Assembly: GCF_001074825.1 (NCBI RefSeq)
Contig: NZ_JUPG01000047.1
Coordinates: 1-44,897, forward strand
Direction: 5' to 3'
Length of the DNA: 44,897 bases
Source: Streptococcus pseudopneumoniae
GTDB taxonomy: Bacteria > Bacillota > Bacilli > Lactobacillales > Streptococcaceae
Shown: piece by piece, positions 9,427 to 19,054 of the stretch
How positions within the stretch are numbered: position 1 is the first letter of the stretch
Layout of the letters: every line of letters begins with the position of its first letter
Translations under genes and position numbers: made by a program
Notes under the pieces: generated by a model
Told to the model about the DNA's origin: nothing
The model's input: the letters and a program-made list of their open reading frames with translations, nothing else
The model's database searches: none

Positions 9427-9642
9427 ATGGCTAAGTCAAACTTTGAAAAAGTAGAATCAGTTGTTGGCTGGGTTCGTGATAAGAAAATCACAGGCTACCG
9501 TATCTCTAAGGAAACGAATGCGCGTGAGATGTCTATCATTGCTCTAGCGCAGGGTCGTGCGAAAGTAAAAAATATTTCATTTGAAACAGCTCTAGGTTTA
9601 ATTGATTTCTATGACAAAAATCATGAAAAATTTGAAGATTAA
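9427..9642 (+). CDS. Small helix-turn-helix protein (XRE-like)
   Basis: 71 residues. The middle reads ITGYRISKETNAREMSIIA then an SFETALGLIDFYD segment, the pattern of a compact lambda-repressor-type helix-turn-helix followed by one C-terminal helix; it likely binds DNA as a dimer. There is no effector domain. It has its own promoter and terminator and no operon partner, so a stand-alone regulator is likely. Target unknown. The short size would also suit an antitoxin, but no toxin partner is present. Confidence 0.7.
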   Translation: MAKSNFEKVESVVGWVRDKKITGYRISKETNAREMSIIALAQGRAKVKNISFETALGLIDFYDKNHEKFED

Positions 9643-9654
9643 TCTTTGGATGAC

Positions 9655-9688
9655 GGCGGATTCTTAAATAGGGTCTGCCTTTTCATTT
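9655..9688 (+). terminator. Terminator of the small HTH gene
   Basis: GGCGGATTC (9655-9663) pairs, with three G-T pairs, with GGGTCTGCC (9671-9679), followed by TTTTCATTTT. Confidence 0.6.
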
Positions 9689-9698
9689 TGACCAAACA

Positions 9699-9727
9699 AA
9701 AAGACTGCACGGTTGGTGCGGCCTTTT
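9699..9727 (-). terminator. Terminator of the glutamine-type ABC operon
   Basis: Stem 9699-9710 with 9716-9727 (12 bp, one mismatch, one wobble) and loop of 5. On the reverse strand it follows the glnQ stop by a few bases and ends in CTTTTTGTTT. Forward T residues also follow, so it may work both ways. Confidence 0.75.
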
Positions 9728-9731
9728 CTTT

Positions 9732-10472
9732 TTATTTGAGATAGCGTTGAAGGAATTCTTTTGTACGGTCTTCTTTAGGATTGGTGAAGAGATCTTCTGG
9801 TTTGCCTTCTTCAGCGATTACTCCCTTATCCATAAAGATCACACGGTGGGAGACATCACGGGCGAATTCCATTTCGTGGGTTACGACAATCATAGTCAAG
9901 CCTTCTTGGGCAAGTTCCTGCATGATTTTAAGTACTTCTCCAACCATTTCTGGATCGAGAGCTGATGTTGGTTCATCAAAGAGAATAGCATCAGGATTCA
10001 TTGAAAGGGCACGAGCAATGGCCACACGTTGTTTTTGACCACCTGAGAGTTGTTTTGGTTTCGCTTGCCAGTAGTGTTCCCCCATACCGACCTTTTCTAG
10101 GTTTTCTTTGGCAATCTTTTCAGCTTCTGTACGTTCACGTTTAAGGACAGTTGTCTGAGCGACGATTGTATTTTCAAGAACGTTGAGATTTTCAAAGAGA
10201 TTAAAGGATTGGAACACCATTCCCAACTTTTCACGGTATTGTGTGAGGTCATAACCTTTTTCGAGGACGTTTTGCCCATGATAAAGGATTTGTCCATCAG
10301 TTGGCGTTTCAAGTAGGTTAATGGAGCGGAGGAAGGTCGATTTTCCGCTTCCAGAGCTTCCGATGATAGAGATAACTTCTCCCTTGTGGACAGTGAGAGA
10401 AATGTCTTTTAGCACTTCGTTTTGTCCATAGGATTTTTTGAGGTGTTTAATTTCAAGGATTGCTTGTGTCAT
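9732..10472 (-). CDS. glnQ: Polar amino acid ABC transporter, ATP-binding protein
   Basis: 246 residues, normal for the GlnQ/ArtP group. Walker [10 protein letters not shown] is at residues 38-46, the signature LSGGQKQR near 137, Walker B AILFDEP near 158 and the switch histidine in VVTHE. It drives uptake of a polar amino acid, probably glutamine or glutamate, at the membrane. The ATG shares one base with the stop of the permease gene (TAATG), so translation is coupled. The glnQ symbol is by family; substrate is not shown by sequence. Confidence 0.9.
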   Translation of the reverse strand: MTQAILEIKHLKKSYGQNEVLKDISLTVHKGEVISIIGSSGSGKSTFLRSINLLETPTDGQILYHGQNVLEKGYDLTQYREKLGMVFQSFNLFENLNVLENTIVAQTTVLKRERTEAEKIAKENLEKVGMGEHYWQAKPKQLSGGQKQRVAIARALSMNPDAILFDEPTSALDPEMVGEVLKIMQELAQEGLTMIVVTHEMEFARDVSHRVIFMDKGVIAEEGKPEDLFTNPKEDRTKEFLQRYLK

Positions 10473-12037
10473 TATTTCAAATCCTCCGTTTGCATTTGAT
10501 TAGCACCTGTAGTATAGGTATCCATATCCATTCGGCGTTCGATGAAGCGTAGGATACGTGTTACGGTAAAGGTGAGGACAAAGTAAATCACGGCGATGAT
10601 TGTAAATGTCTGGAAGTATTGATAGGTTTGAGTTGCCACGGTATTTCCTGAGAAATAAAGTTCAACAACAGAGATAACGTTCAATACAGATGTATCTTTG
10701 ATATTGATGACAAACTCATTACCAGTTGCTGGTAGGATATTGCGGACAACCTGAGGTAGCACAATCTTACGCATGGTTTGGTTATGGGTCATACCAAGAG
10801 CAGTCGCTGCTTCAAATTGTCCCTTATCAACTGCTAGGATACCACCACGGACGATTTCAGTCATGTAGGCACCAGTGTTGATTGAAACGATGAAGATAGC
10901 GGCCAGTGTACGGTCAAGGTTGATACCGAAAGCTTGGGCAGTTCCATAGTAGATAACCATCGATTGAACGATCATTGGAGTACCACGGAAAATTTCAATG
11001 TAGACATTGAGGATCCAGCCGATTAGTTTTTGTAATCCATAAATGGCTTTATTCTCAGAGAGAGGAGCAGTACGGAAAACACCAATGGCAAGACCGATAA
11101 TGAGACCTATGATGGTTCCGACGATAGAGATTAAAAGAGTGACACCAGCACCACGCAAGAGTTGTTGCCAGTTCTCAGAAAGAATTTTAGCGACTTGGCT
11201 AAAGAAACTACTGCTAGTCTCCTCAGTTGTTGTTGCTTCGGCAGGTTGTTCCTTGATCATACGATCCATCAAGGCAACTTGGTCGTCTTTTGAAATGGTT
11301 TCAATGCTGGCATTGATTTGGCTAATACGATTATCATCTTTACGAAGCCCGATCGCGATAGCCGTATCTTCTTCTCCAGTTTTGAAACCTGGTTCCACTT
11401 GGACCATCTTGAACTTAGAGTTAGCAGCTTCAGCAGTCAGTGCTTCAGGGCGTTCAGAAACATAAGCATCGATAACACCAGCCTCAAGTGCTTGGCGCAT
11501 TTGAGCGAAGTCTCCCATGGCAGTTTCTTTTTTAGCGCCTGAGATTTGTGAAATCAAGTCATAAAGGTAAACACCTTGTTGAGAAGTGATTTTCGCACCA
11601 GTAAAGTCATCCAAAGACTTAGCATTTGCGTAGGCAGAATCTTTTTTGACAAGCAAAACTGGTTCGCTAGTGTAGTAACTGCTTGAAAAGGCGATTTCTT
11701 GTTTGCGTTCGGCAGTAGGACTCATACCTGCGATAATCATGTCAATTTTACCAGAAGTAAGGGCAGGGACTAGACCTTCCCACTTGGTTTTAACAACCAA
11801 AGGCTCTTTGCCTAAGTCCTTAGCAATTTTCTTGGCAATTTGGACATCGTATCCATTGGCGTACTGGTTGGTTCCATCGATTTTGACAGCTCCATTGCTA
11901 TCATCATCCTGAGTCCAGTTAAAGGGAGCATATGCTGCTTCCATCCCGATGCGTAAATATTCATCAGCTTGAGCAACATTGACAAGTCCTAGCATCAGCA
12001 AGAGACTTGTGAAAATAGATAAGTATATTTTTCTCAT
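10472..12037 (-). CDS. glnP: Amino acid ABC transporter, fused substrate-binding and permease protein
   Basis: 521 residues in one chain. Residues 1-24 are a signal peptide ending in A-Q-A. Residues about 25-262 are a family 3 solute-binding domain ([15 protein letters not shown] at its start, [12 protein letters not shown] near 100), exposed outside the cell. Residues about 285-505 are a BPD_transp_1 permease with several membrane spans, an [10 protein letters not shown] segment and the cytoplasmic EAA-type loop [13 protein letters not shown]. Such fusions are common in streptococcal glutamine or glutamate uptake systems. Reverse-strand TTGAAA and TAAAAT with a 17-base spacer lie upstream, near 12080-12115. 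Confidence 0.9.
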   Translation of the reverse strand: MRKIYLSIFTSLLLMLGLVNVAQADEYLRIGMEAAYAPFNWTQDDDSNGAVKIDGTNQYANGYDVQIAKKIAKDLGKEPLVVKTKWEGLVPALTSGKIDMIIAGMSPTAERKQEIAFSSSYYTSEPVLLVKKDSAYANAKSLDDFTGAKITSQQGVYLYDLISQISGAKKETAMGDFAQMRQALEAGVIDAYVSERPEALTAEAANSKFKMVQVEPGFKTGEEDTAIAIGLRKDDNRISQINASIETISKDDQVALMDRMIKEQPAEATTTEETSSSFFSQVAKILSENWQQLLRGAGVTLLISIVGTIIGLIIGLAIGVFRTAPLSENKAIYGLQKLIGWILNVYIEIFRGTPMIVQSMVIYYGTAQAFGINLDRTLAAIFIVSINTGAYMTEIVRGGILAVDKGQFEAATALGMTHNQTMRKIVLPQVVRNILPATGNEFVINIKDTSVLNVISVVELYFSGNTVATQTYQYFQTFTIIAVIYFVLTFTVTRILRFIERRMDMDTYTTGANQMQTEDLK

Positions 12038-12175
12038 GATTTCTCCTATTTCTAATCTATTAAAAAATAACTGTCTCCTATTTTATCGAAAAAAACTCTA
12101 TTTTTCAATACAGGTAAGCCCTTACTTGAGAAAAAATGATATAATGATAGCAAAGATAAAAAGGGGGCTTGTTTG

Positions 12176-14065
12176 ATGAAAAAAACTTTTTTCTTACTAG
12201 TGTTAGGCTTGTTTTGCCTTCTGCCACTTTCTGTTTTTGCCATTGATTTTAAGATAAACTCTTATCAAGGTGATTTGTATATTCATGCAGACAATACGGC
12301 AGAATTTAGACAAAAGATAGTTTACCAATTTGAGGAGGACTTTAAGGGCCAAATCGTGGGACTTGGACGTGCTGGCAAGATGCCTAGAGGATTTGATATA
12401 GACCCTCATCCAAAGGTTCAGGCCTCGAAAAATGGTGCAGAACTAGCAGACGTTACTAGCGAAGTGATAGAAGGAACAGATGGTTATACTGTCAAAGTCT
12501 ATAATCCAGGTCAGGAGGGTGACACAGTTGAAGTTGACCTTGTCTGGAACTTAAAGAACTTGCTTTTTCTTTATGATGATATCGCTGAATTAAATTGGCA
12601 ACCTCTGACAGATAGTTCAGGGGCTATTGGAAAGTTTGAGTTTCGTGTAAGGGGAGACAAGGGGGCTGAAAAACTCTACTTCCATACAGGGAAACTCTTT
12701 AAAGAAGGAACGATTGAAAAGAGTAACTTTGATTATACTATTCGTTTAGACAATCTTCCTCCTAAGCGTGGAGTTGAATTGCATGCCTACTGGCCTCGAA
12801 GTGCTTTTGCTAGCGCTAGGAATCAGGGCTTGAAAGGGAATCGTTTAGAGGAGTTTAATAAGATAGAAGACTCGATTGTTAGAGAAAAAGATCAGAGTAA
12901 ACAACTCGTCACTTGGGTCTTTCCTTCGATACTTTCCATCTCTTTGTTATTGAGTGCTTTCTTCTATTTTATCTATAGAAGAAAGACCACTCCTTCAGTC
13001 AAATATGCCAAAAATCATCGTCTCTATGAGCCACCAATGGAATTAGAGCCTATGGTTTTATCAGAGGCTGTCTACTCGACCTCCTTGGAGGAAGTGAGTC
13101 CCTTAGTCAAGGGGGCTGGCAAATTCACCTTTGATCAACTCATTCAAGCTACTTTGTTAGATGTGATAGACCGTGGGAATGTCTCTATCATTTCAGAAGG
13201 AGATGCAGTTGGCTTGAGGCTGGTAAGAGAAGATGGTTTGTCAAGCTTTGAGATAGACTGTCTAAATCTGGCTTTTTCAGGCAAAAAAGAAGAAACTCTT
13301 TCCAATTTGTTTGCAGATTATAAGGTATCTGATAGTCTTTATCGTAGAGCAAAAGTCTCTGATGAAAAACGGATTCAAGCAAAGGGGCGTCAGCTCAAAT
13401 CGTCTTTTGAAGAAGTATTGAACGAGATGCAAGAAGGAGTGAGAAATCGAGTTTCCTTCTGGGGCCTCCCAGATTATTATCGTTCCTTGACTGGTGGAGA
13501 AAAGGCCTTGCAGGTGGGTATGGGTATTTCCACTATCTTGCCCTTATTTATCGGATTTGGTTTGTTCTTGTACAGTTTAGATGTTCATGGCTATCTTTAC
13601 CTCCCCTTGCCAATACTTGGTTTTCTAGGTTTGGTTTTGGCTGTTTTCTATTATTGGAAACTTCGACTAGATAATCGTGATGGTGTTCTAAATGAAGCGG
13701 GAGCTGAGGTCTACTATCTCTGGACCAGTTTTGAAAATATGTTGCGTGAGATTGCACGACTGGATCAGGCTGAATTGGAAAGTATTGTGGTCTGGAATCG
13801 CCTCTTGGTCTATGCAACCTTATTTGGCTATGCGGATAAGGTTAGTCATTTGATGAAGGTTCATCATATCCAAGTGGAAAATCCAGATATCAATCTCTAT
13901 GTAGCTTATGGCTGGCACAGTATGTTTTATCATTCAAGCGCGCAAATGAGCCATTATGCCAGTGTCGCAAATACAGCAAGTACCTACTCGGTATCTTCTG
14001 GAAGCGGAAGTTCTGGCGGTGGCTTCTCTGGAGGCGGAGGCGGTGGCAGTATCGGAGCCTTTTAA
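12176..14065 (+). CDS. DUF2207 family membrane protein with Gly/Ser-rich tail
   Basis: 629 residues from the ATG at 12176; a TTG three bases upstream is in frame but the AAGGGGG site at 12161-12167 suits the ATG. Residues 1-22 are a signal peptide; about 23-240 form the extracytoplasmic DUF2207 domain; a membrane span lies near 245-265, and two more near 448-500. The C-terminus is a Ser-Gly-Gly stretch ending GGSIGAF, typical of the family (same layout as YciQ-type proteins). Function unknown; a surface or envelope role is inferred. It is monocistronic, with an extended -10 (TGATATAAT) near 12138. Confidence 0.85.
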   Translation: MKKTFFLLVLGLFCLLPLSVFAIDFKINSYQGDLYIHADNTAEFRQKIVYQFEEDFKGQIVGLGRAGKMPRGFDIDPHPKVQASKNGAELADVTSEVIEGTDGYTVKVYNPGQEGDTVEVDLVWNLKNLLFLYDDIAELNWQPLTDSSGAIGKFEFRVRGDKGAEKLYFHTGKLFKEGTIEKSNFDYTIRLDNLPPKRGVELHAYWPRSAFASARNQGLKGNRLEEFNKIEDSIVREKDQSKQLVTWVFPSILSISLLLSAFFYFIYRRKTTPSVKYAKNHRLYEPPMELEPMVLSEAVYSTSLEEVSPLVKGAGKFTFDQLIQATLLDVIDRGNVSIISEGDAVGLRLVREDGLSSFEIDCLNLAFSGKKEETLSNLFADYKVSDSLYRRAKVSDEKRIQAKGRQLKSSFEEVLNEMQEGVRNRVSFWGLPDYYRSLTGGEKALQVGMGISTILPLFIGFGLFLYSLDVHGYLYLPLPILGFLGLVLAVFYYWKLRLDNRDGVLNEAGAEVYYLWTSFENMLREIARLDQAELESIVVWNRLLVYATLFGYADKVSHLMKVHHIQVENPDINLYVAYGWHSMFYHSSAQMSHYASVANTASTYSVSSGSGSSGGGFSGGGGGGSIGAF

Positions 14066-14126
14066 AGAGAGCTGTCATAGACTGAAAAAGTATGCTATAA
14101 TGGAAGATAGAAAAAAGGAGTAATCT

Positions 14127-14972
14127 ATGTATCTTATTGAAATTTTAAAATCTATCTTCTTCGGGATTGTTGAAGGAATTACAGAATGGTTGCCGATTTC
14201 CAGTACAGGTCACTTGATTTTAGCAGAGGAATTTATCCAATATCAAAATCAAAATGAAGCCTTTGTGTCCATGTTTAATGTTGTAATTCAGCTTGGAGCG
14301 ATTTTGGCGGTCATGGTTATTTACTTTAACAAGCTCAATCCTTTCAAACCGACTAAGGACAAGCAGGAAGTTCGTAAGACTTGGAGACTGTGGTTGAAGG
14401 TCTTAGTTGCTACTTTGCCTTTACTTGCCGTCTTTAAGTTTGATGATTGGTTTGATACCCACTTCCATAATATGGTTTCAGTTGCTCTTATGTTGATTAT
14501 CTATGGGATTGCCTTTATCTATTTGGAAAAGCGCAATAAAGCGCGTGCTATCGAGCCAAGTGTGACAGAGTTGGACAAGCTTCCTTATACGACAGCTTTC
14601 TATATCGGACTCTTCCAAGTTCTTGCCCTTTTGCCAGGAACTAGCCGTTCTGGGGCCACAATCGTCGGTGGTTTATTGAATGGAACCAGTCGTTCTGTTG
14701 TGACAGAATTTACCTTCTATCTTGGAATTCCTGTTATGTTTGGAGCTAGTGCCTTAAAGATTTTCAAATTTGTGAAAGCAGGACAACTCTTGAGCTTTGG
14801 GCAATTGTTCTTGCTCTTGGTTGCGATGGGAGTCGCCTTTGCAGTCAGCATGGTCGCTATTCGTTTCTTGACCAGTTATGTGAAAAAACACGACTTTACT
14901 CTTTTTGGTAAATACCGCATCGTGCTTGGTGGTGTCTTGCTACTTTACAGCTTTGTTCGTTTATTTGTATAA
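14127..14972 (+). CDS. uppP: Undecaprenyl-diphosphatase (bacitracin resistance protein BacA)
   Basis: 281 residues, polytopic. Both conserved motifs are present: [15 protein letters not shown] near residues 17-31 and [14 protein letters not shown] near 172-185. The enzyme removes a phosphate from undecaprenyl diphosphate outside the membrane so the lipid carrier can be reused for peptidoglycan and capsule; extra copies give bacitracin tolerance. It has a promoter with TATAAT near 14096 and a strong terminator at 14975-15006. Confidence 0.96.
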   Translation: MYLIEILKSIFFGIVEGITEWLPISSTGHLILAEEFIQYQNQNEAFVSMFNVVIQLGAILAVMVIYFNKLNPFKPTKDKQEVRKTWRLWLKVLVATLPLLAVFKFDDWFDTHFHNMVSVALMLIIYGIAFIYLEKRNKARAIEPSVTELDKLPYTTAFYIGLFQVLALLPGTSRSGATIVGGLLNGTSRSVVTEFTFYLGIPVMFGASALKIFKFVKAGQLLSFGQLFLLLVAMGVAFAVSMVAIRFLTSYVKKHDFTLFGKYRIVLGGVLLLYSFVRLFV

Positions 14973-14974
14973 GA

Positions 14975-15006
14975 AAAACCTTGAAGGGTCAGCTCTTCAA
15001 GGTTTT
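14975..15006 (+). terminator. Terminator after uppP
   Basis: A perfect 12-bp stem AAAACCTTGAAG/CTTCAAGGTTTT with an 8-base loop. The BOX element begins at its end. Confidence 0.9.
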
Positions 15007-15158
15007 ATACTCCATGAAAATTAAAAAGCAAACTAGGAAGCTAGCCGCAGGCTGCTCAAAGCACTGCTTTGAGGTTGTAAATAAGACTGACAGAGTCAGT
15101 AACATATACCTACGGTAAGGCGACGCTGACGTGGTTTGAAGATATTTTCGAAGAGTAT
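15007..15158 (-). repeat. BOX element, complete C-B-A (reverse orientation)
   Basis: On the forward strand the order is boxC (ATACTCC to GCTAGCCGCAG, about 15007-15050), boxB (GCTCAAAGCACTGC with its mirror and the GACTGACAGAGTCAG hairpin, about 15051-15103) and boxA (CCTACGGTAAGGCGACGCTGACG to CGAAGAGTAT, about 15104-15158). The boxA stretch matches the classical BOX-A1R typing primer except for one base. The last base is shared with the dinB stop codon. Confidence 0.92.
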
Positions 15159-16219
15159 TAAAATCCAGTCACGGTAATCCCCAACAGGCGGACACCTCTT
15201 TCTTTCTCGTTTAATTCTTCATAGAGTTGCAGGGCTATTTGGCTTATCTGGCTAGCATCCTGTGTTTTTTGAATCAGACTTTTTCGTTTAGTAAGAGTTG
15301 AAAAGTCCTCGTAGCGGATTTTTAAAATGACAATTTTTCCAGCTTTTTCTTGTTGACTGAGATTGAGAGCGACTCTTTCTGATAGAAGAGTCAGCTCTTT
15401 TTTGATATCTTCCTCGGCACGGAGAATCTTTCCATAGGTTTTTTCCTTGCCGATTGATTTACGGATGCGATTGGATTTGACCTGGGAATTGTGAATACCA
15501 CGAGCCTTTCGATAGAGGTCATAGCCCAGTCTGCCAAAACGGTCTATTAGGGTCACTTCAGGGATTTCAAGTAGATCAGCACCGGTAAAAACTCCCATTT
15601 GATGAAGTCTTTCCACCGTCTTTTTTCCTACTCCATGAAACTTGGAAATATCCATTTGTTTGAGAAAATCCTCAGCTTGTTCAGGTAGAATCACTGTCAA
15701 ACCATGTGGCTTTTGATAATCGCTGGCCATTTTAGCTAAGAATTTGTTGTAGGAAACGCCAGCAGAAGCAGTCAGATGGAGTTCTTGCCAGATATCCTCT
15801 TGAATGAGGCGAGCAATTTTGACCGCTGACTTGATACCAAGTTTGTTTTCTGTCACATCCAAATAGGCTTCGTCAATGCTCATGGGTTCAATCAAATCTG
15901 TATAACGCTTAAAGATAGCTCGAACTTGGAGTCCCACGGCTTCATATTTTTCATAATTTCCTGAGATAAAGACGGCCTGGGGACATCGTTCATAAGCTTC
16001 CTTGGAACTCATAGCAGAATGGACACCAAAAGCTCGCGCCTCATAGCTACAAGTAGAAACGACTCCCCGCCCACCTGTTTGCCGAGGGTCGCTGCCGATA
16101 ATGACAGGTTTTCCTCTGAGTTTAGGATTGTCTCTGATTTCTACCGCAGCAAAAAAGGCATCCATGTCAATATGGATGATTTTTCTTGACAAATCATTTA
16201 ACAAGGGAAAAATCAACAT
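15158..16219 (-). CDS. dinB: DNA polymerase IV (Y family)
   Basis: 353 residues, normal for DinB. The catalytic acidic residues lie in [13 protein letters not shown] (Asp18 and Asp20) and in SIDEAYLDV near residue 115; a helix-hairpin-helix-like [17 protein letters not shown] follows, then the little-finger domain. It copies past damaged bases and is error-prone. It is transcribed alone on the reverse strand, with TATAAT on that strand near 16250. Its stop codon touches the end of the BOX element, so its 3' untranslated region is BOX sequence. Confidence 0.95.
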   Translation of the reverse strand: MLIFPLLNDLSRKIIHIDMDAFFAAVEIRDNPKLRGKPVIIGSDPRQTGGRGVVSTCSYEARAFGVHSAMSSKEAYERCPQAVFISGNYEKYEAVGLQVRAIFKRYTDLIEPMSIDEAYLDVTENKLGIKSAVKIARLIQEDIWQELHLTASAGVSYNKFLAKMASDYQKPHGLTVILPEQAEDFLKQMDISKFHGVGKKTVERLHQMGVFTGADLLEIPEVTLIDRFGRLGYDLYRKARGIHNSQVKSNRIRKSIGKEKTYGKILRAEEDIKKELTLLSERVALNLSQQEKAGKIVILKIRYEDFSTLTKRKSLIQKTQDASQISQIALQLYEELNEKERGVRLLGITVTGF

Positions 16220-16370
16220 GCCTAGCCTCTTTTTACTGCTTATTTTCTTATATTATACCCTTTTTTCTGAAAAAAAGAAAAAAGGACTTTGTTTTTTCAA
16301 AAATATAATACAGTTTGGAATGAAATATAGACTGTTTTAGAAAAGAAAGTGTAAAAATAGGGGTTTTCCA

Positions 16371-16401
16371 CTTGTTGAAAACGATTACTGTGTGGTATAC
16401 T
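16371..16401 (+). promoter_or_regulatory. pflB promoter
   Basis: TATACT at 16396-16401 is a good -10. The -35 could be TTGTTG at 16372-16377 (18-base spacer) or TTGAAA at 16375-16380 (15-base spacer); both overlap the cre site. The 5' untranslated region is about 50 bases. Confidence 0.6.
16376..16389 (+). promoter_or_regulatory. Catabolite-responsive element (CcpA site) upstream of pflB
   Basis: TGAAAACGATTACT fits the cre consensus TGWAANCGNTNWCA at 13 of 14 positions and overlaps the upstream part of the pflB promoter. A cre here fits known sugar-dependent control of mixed-acid fermentation in streptococci. The direction of control is not evident from the site alone. Confidence 0.6.
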
Positions 16402-16456
16402 TGTCTCATGAATGTAACAGATAGTTGTTACTAGAAAGAAAAAAGAGGACATTAAC

Positions 16457-18781
16457 ATGGTTGTTAAGACAGTTGTTGAAGCACAAGATATTTTTGACAA
16501 AGCTTGGGAAGGCTTCAAAGGCGTAGATTGGAAAGAAAAAGCAAGTGTATCACGCTTTGTACAAGCTAACTACACACCTTACGATGGAGACGAAAGCTTC
16601 CTTGCTGGACCAACAGAACGTTCACTTCACATCAAAAAAATTGTAGAAGAAACTAAGGCTCACTACGAAGAAACTCGTTTCCCAATGGACACTCGTCCAA
16701 CATCTATCGCTGATATCCCTGCTGGATTTATCGATAAAGAAAACGAAGTTATCTTTGGTATCCAAAATGACGAACTCTTCAAATTGAACTTCATGCCAAA
16801 AGGTGGTATCCGTATGGCTGAAACTACTTTGAAAGAAAATGGATACGAACCAGACCCAGCTGTTCACGAAATCTTTACTAAATACGTAACAACAGTTAAC
16901 GACGGTATCTTCCGTGCCTACACTTCAAATATCCGTCGCGCTCGTCACGCACACACTGTAACTGGTCTTCCAGATGCATACTCACGCGGACGTATCATCG
17001 GTGTTTACGCACGTCTTGCTCTTTACGGTGCAGACTACTTGATGCAAGAAAAAGTAAACGATTGGAATGCAATTGAAGAAATCGATGAAGAAACAATCCG
17101 TCTTCGTGAAGAAATCAATCTTCAATACCAAGCATTGCAACAAGTTGTTCGCTTAGGTGACCTTTACGGAGTTGACGTTCGCAAACCAGCGATGAACGTT
17201 AAAGAAGCAATCCAATGGGTTAACATCGCCTTCATGTCTGTCTGCCGTGTTATTAACGGTGCTGCTACATCTCTAGGACGTGTACCAATCGTATTGGACA
17301 TCTTTGCAGAACGTGACCTTGCTCGTGGTACATTTATTGAATCAGAAATCCAAGAATTCGTTGATGATTTCGTTATGAAACTTCGTACAGTTAAATTTGC
17401 TCGTACTAAAGCTTATGACCAATTGTACTCAGGTGATCCAACATTCATCACAACTTCTATGGCTGGTATGGGTAACGATGGTCGTCACCGTGTTACTAAG
17501 ATGGACTACCGTTTCTTGAACACTCTTGACAATATCGGTAACTCTCCTGAACCAAACTTGACAGTTCTTTGGACTGATAAATTGCCATACAACTTCCGTC
17601 GCTACTGTATGCACATGAGCCACAAACACTCTTCAATCCAATATGAAGGTGTAACAACAATGGCTAAAGACGGATATGGTGAAATGAGCTGTATCTCATG
17701 CTGTGTGTCTCCACTTGACCCAGAAAATGAAGAACAACGCCACAACATCCAGTACTTCGGTGCGCGTGTAAACGTATTGAAAGCCCTTCTTACTGGTTTG
17801 AACGGTGGTTACGACGATGTACACAAAGACTACAAAGTATTTGACATCGAACCAATCCGTGACGAAGTTCTTGAATTCGAATCAGTTAAAGCTAACTTTG
17901 AAAAATCTCTTGACTGGTTGACTGACACTTACGTAGATGCTTTGAACATCATCCACTACATGACTGATAAGTACAACTACGAAGCTGTTCAAATGGCCTT
18001 CTTGCCAACTAAACAACGTGCGAACATGGGATTCGGTATCTGTGGATTTGCTAACACTGTTGATACATTGTCAGCTATCAAATACGCTACAGTTAAACCA
18101 ATCCGTGACGAAAATGGCTACATCTACGATTACGAAACAATCGGTGAATACCCACGTTGGGGTGAAGATGACCCACGTTCAAACGAATTGGCAGAATGGT
18201 TGATCGAAGCTTACACTACTCGTCTACGTAGCCATAAACTTTACAAAGACGCAGAAGCTACAGTTTCACTTTTGACTATCACATCTAACGTTGCTTACTC
18301 TAAACAAACTGGTAACTCACCAGTTCACAAAGGTGTATACCTCAACGAAGATGGTTCTGTGAACTTGTCTAAACTTGAATTCTTCTCACCAGGTGCTAAC
18401 CCATCTAACAAAGCTAAAGGTGGATGGTTGCAAAACTTGAACTCACTTTCTAGCCTTGACTTTAGTTATGCAGCTGACGGTATCTCATTGACAACTCAAG
18501 TTTCACCTCGCGCTCTTGGTAAGACTCGTGACGAACAAGTTGATAACTTGGTAACAATCCTTGATGGTTACTTCGAAAACGGTGGACAACACGTTAACTT
18601 GAACGTTATGGACTTGAACGATGTTTACGAAAAGATCATGTCTGGTGAAGATGTTATCGTACGTATCTCTGGATACTGTGTAAACACTAAATACCTCACT
18701 CCAGAACAAAAAACTGAATTGACACAACGTGTCTTCCACGAAGTTCTTTCAATGGATGATGCCTTGGATGCATTGAGCTAA
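16457..18781 (+). CDS. pflB: Formate C-acetyltransferase (pyruvate formate-lyase)
   Basis: 774 residues. It splits pyruvate with CoA into acetyl-CoA and formate by a glycyl radical mechanism in anaerobic mixed-acid fermentation. The two adjacent catalytic cysteines are Cys415 and Cys416 in [13 protein letters not shown]; the radical glycine is Gly739 in [12 protein letters not shown] near the C-terminus. Activation needs PflA, which is not in this window. Codon use is extremely biased, as expected for a major protein. Single gene with its own promoter, cre site and terminator. Confidence 0.97.
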   Translation: MVVKTVVEAQDIFDKAWEGFKGVDWKEKASVSRFVQANYTPYDGDESFLAGPTERSLHIKKIVEETKAHYEETRFPMDTRPTSIADIPAGFIDKENEVIFGIQNDELFKLNFMPKGGIRMAETTLKENGYEPDPAVHEIFTKYVTTVNDGIFRAYTSNIRRARHAHTVTGLPDAYSRGRIIGVYARLALYGADYLMQEKVNDWNAIEEIDEETIRLREEINLQYQALQQVVRLGDLYGVDVRKPAMNVKEAIQWVNIAFMSVCRVINGAATSLGRVPIVLDIFAERDLARGTFIESEIQEFVDDFVMKLRTVKFARTKAYDQLYSGDPTFITTSMAGMGNDGRHRVTKMDYRFLNTLDNIGNSPEPNLTVLWTDKLPYNFRRYCMHMSHKHSSIQYEGVTTMAKDGYGEMSCISCCVSPLDPENEEQRHNIQYFGARVNVLKALLTGLNGGYDDVHKDYKVFDIEPIRDEVLEFESVKANFEKSLDWLTDTYVDALNIIHYMTDKYNYEAVQMAFLPTKQRANMGFGICGFANTVDTLSAIKYATVKPIRDENGYIYDYETIGEYPRWGEDDPRSNELAEWLIEAYTTRLRSHKLYKDAEATVSLLTITSNVAYSKQTGNSPVHKGVYLNEDGSVNLSKLEFFSPGANPSNKAKGGWLQNLNSLSSLDFSYAADGISLTTQVSPRALGKTRDEQVDNLVTILDGYFENGGQHVNLNVMDLNDVYEKIMSGEDVIVRISGYCVNTKYLTPEQKTELTQRVFHEVLSMDDALDALS

Positions 18782-18807
18782 TCAAGTTCTTGAATAATGA
18801 AATAAGT

Positions 18808-18841
18808 AACCCTCGGTCAGTCGACTGAGGGTTGTTTTTTG
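18808..18841 (+). terminator. Terminator after pflB
   Basis: AACCCTC (18808-18814) pairs with GAGGGTT (18827-18833) around an inner palindrome TCAGTCGACTGA, followed by seven T residues. Confidence 0.85.
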
Positions 18842-18921
18842 GATTATTACATTCCTTAAGTCAGGCACTGAAATATCTGACCGGGATTCAAAGATACTTG
18901 TTGAGTTGCGGGAGGTATTTG

Positions 18922-19013
18922 ATACTCAATGAAAATCAAAGAGCAAACTAGGAAGCTAGCCGCAGGCTGTACATGAGTACGGCAAGGTGACGTTGACGTG
19001 GTTTGAATAGTAT
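18922..19013 (-). repeat. BOX element, C-A type without boxB
   Basis: boxC (ATACTCAATGAAAATCAAAG onward) is joined straight to boxA (GGCAAGGTGACGTTGACGTGG). The distal boxA end is shortened: the TTTTCGAAGAG segment present in the other copies is missing before AGTAT. It lies between the ends of the convergent pflB and trkH genes. The 80 bases before it (18842-18921) hold no gene that I can see. Confidence 0.88.
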
Positions 19014-19047
19014 AAAAACACCACACTTTGTAAGACACAAGGTGTGG
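19014..19047 (-). terminator. Terminator of the trkA-trkH operon
   Basis: Stem 19021-19031 with 19037-19047 (11 bp, one wobble); read on the reverse strand it follows the trkH stop and runs into TGTTTTTATA. Confidence 0.8.
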
Positions 19048-19054
19048 TTGTATT

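Noticed and set aside
18842..18921. Stretch before the second BOX copy considered as an insertion sequence remnant
   Set aside because: No inverted repeat, target duplication or transposase similarity could be seen.
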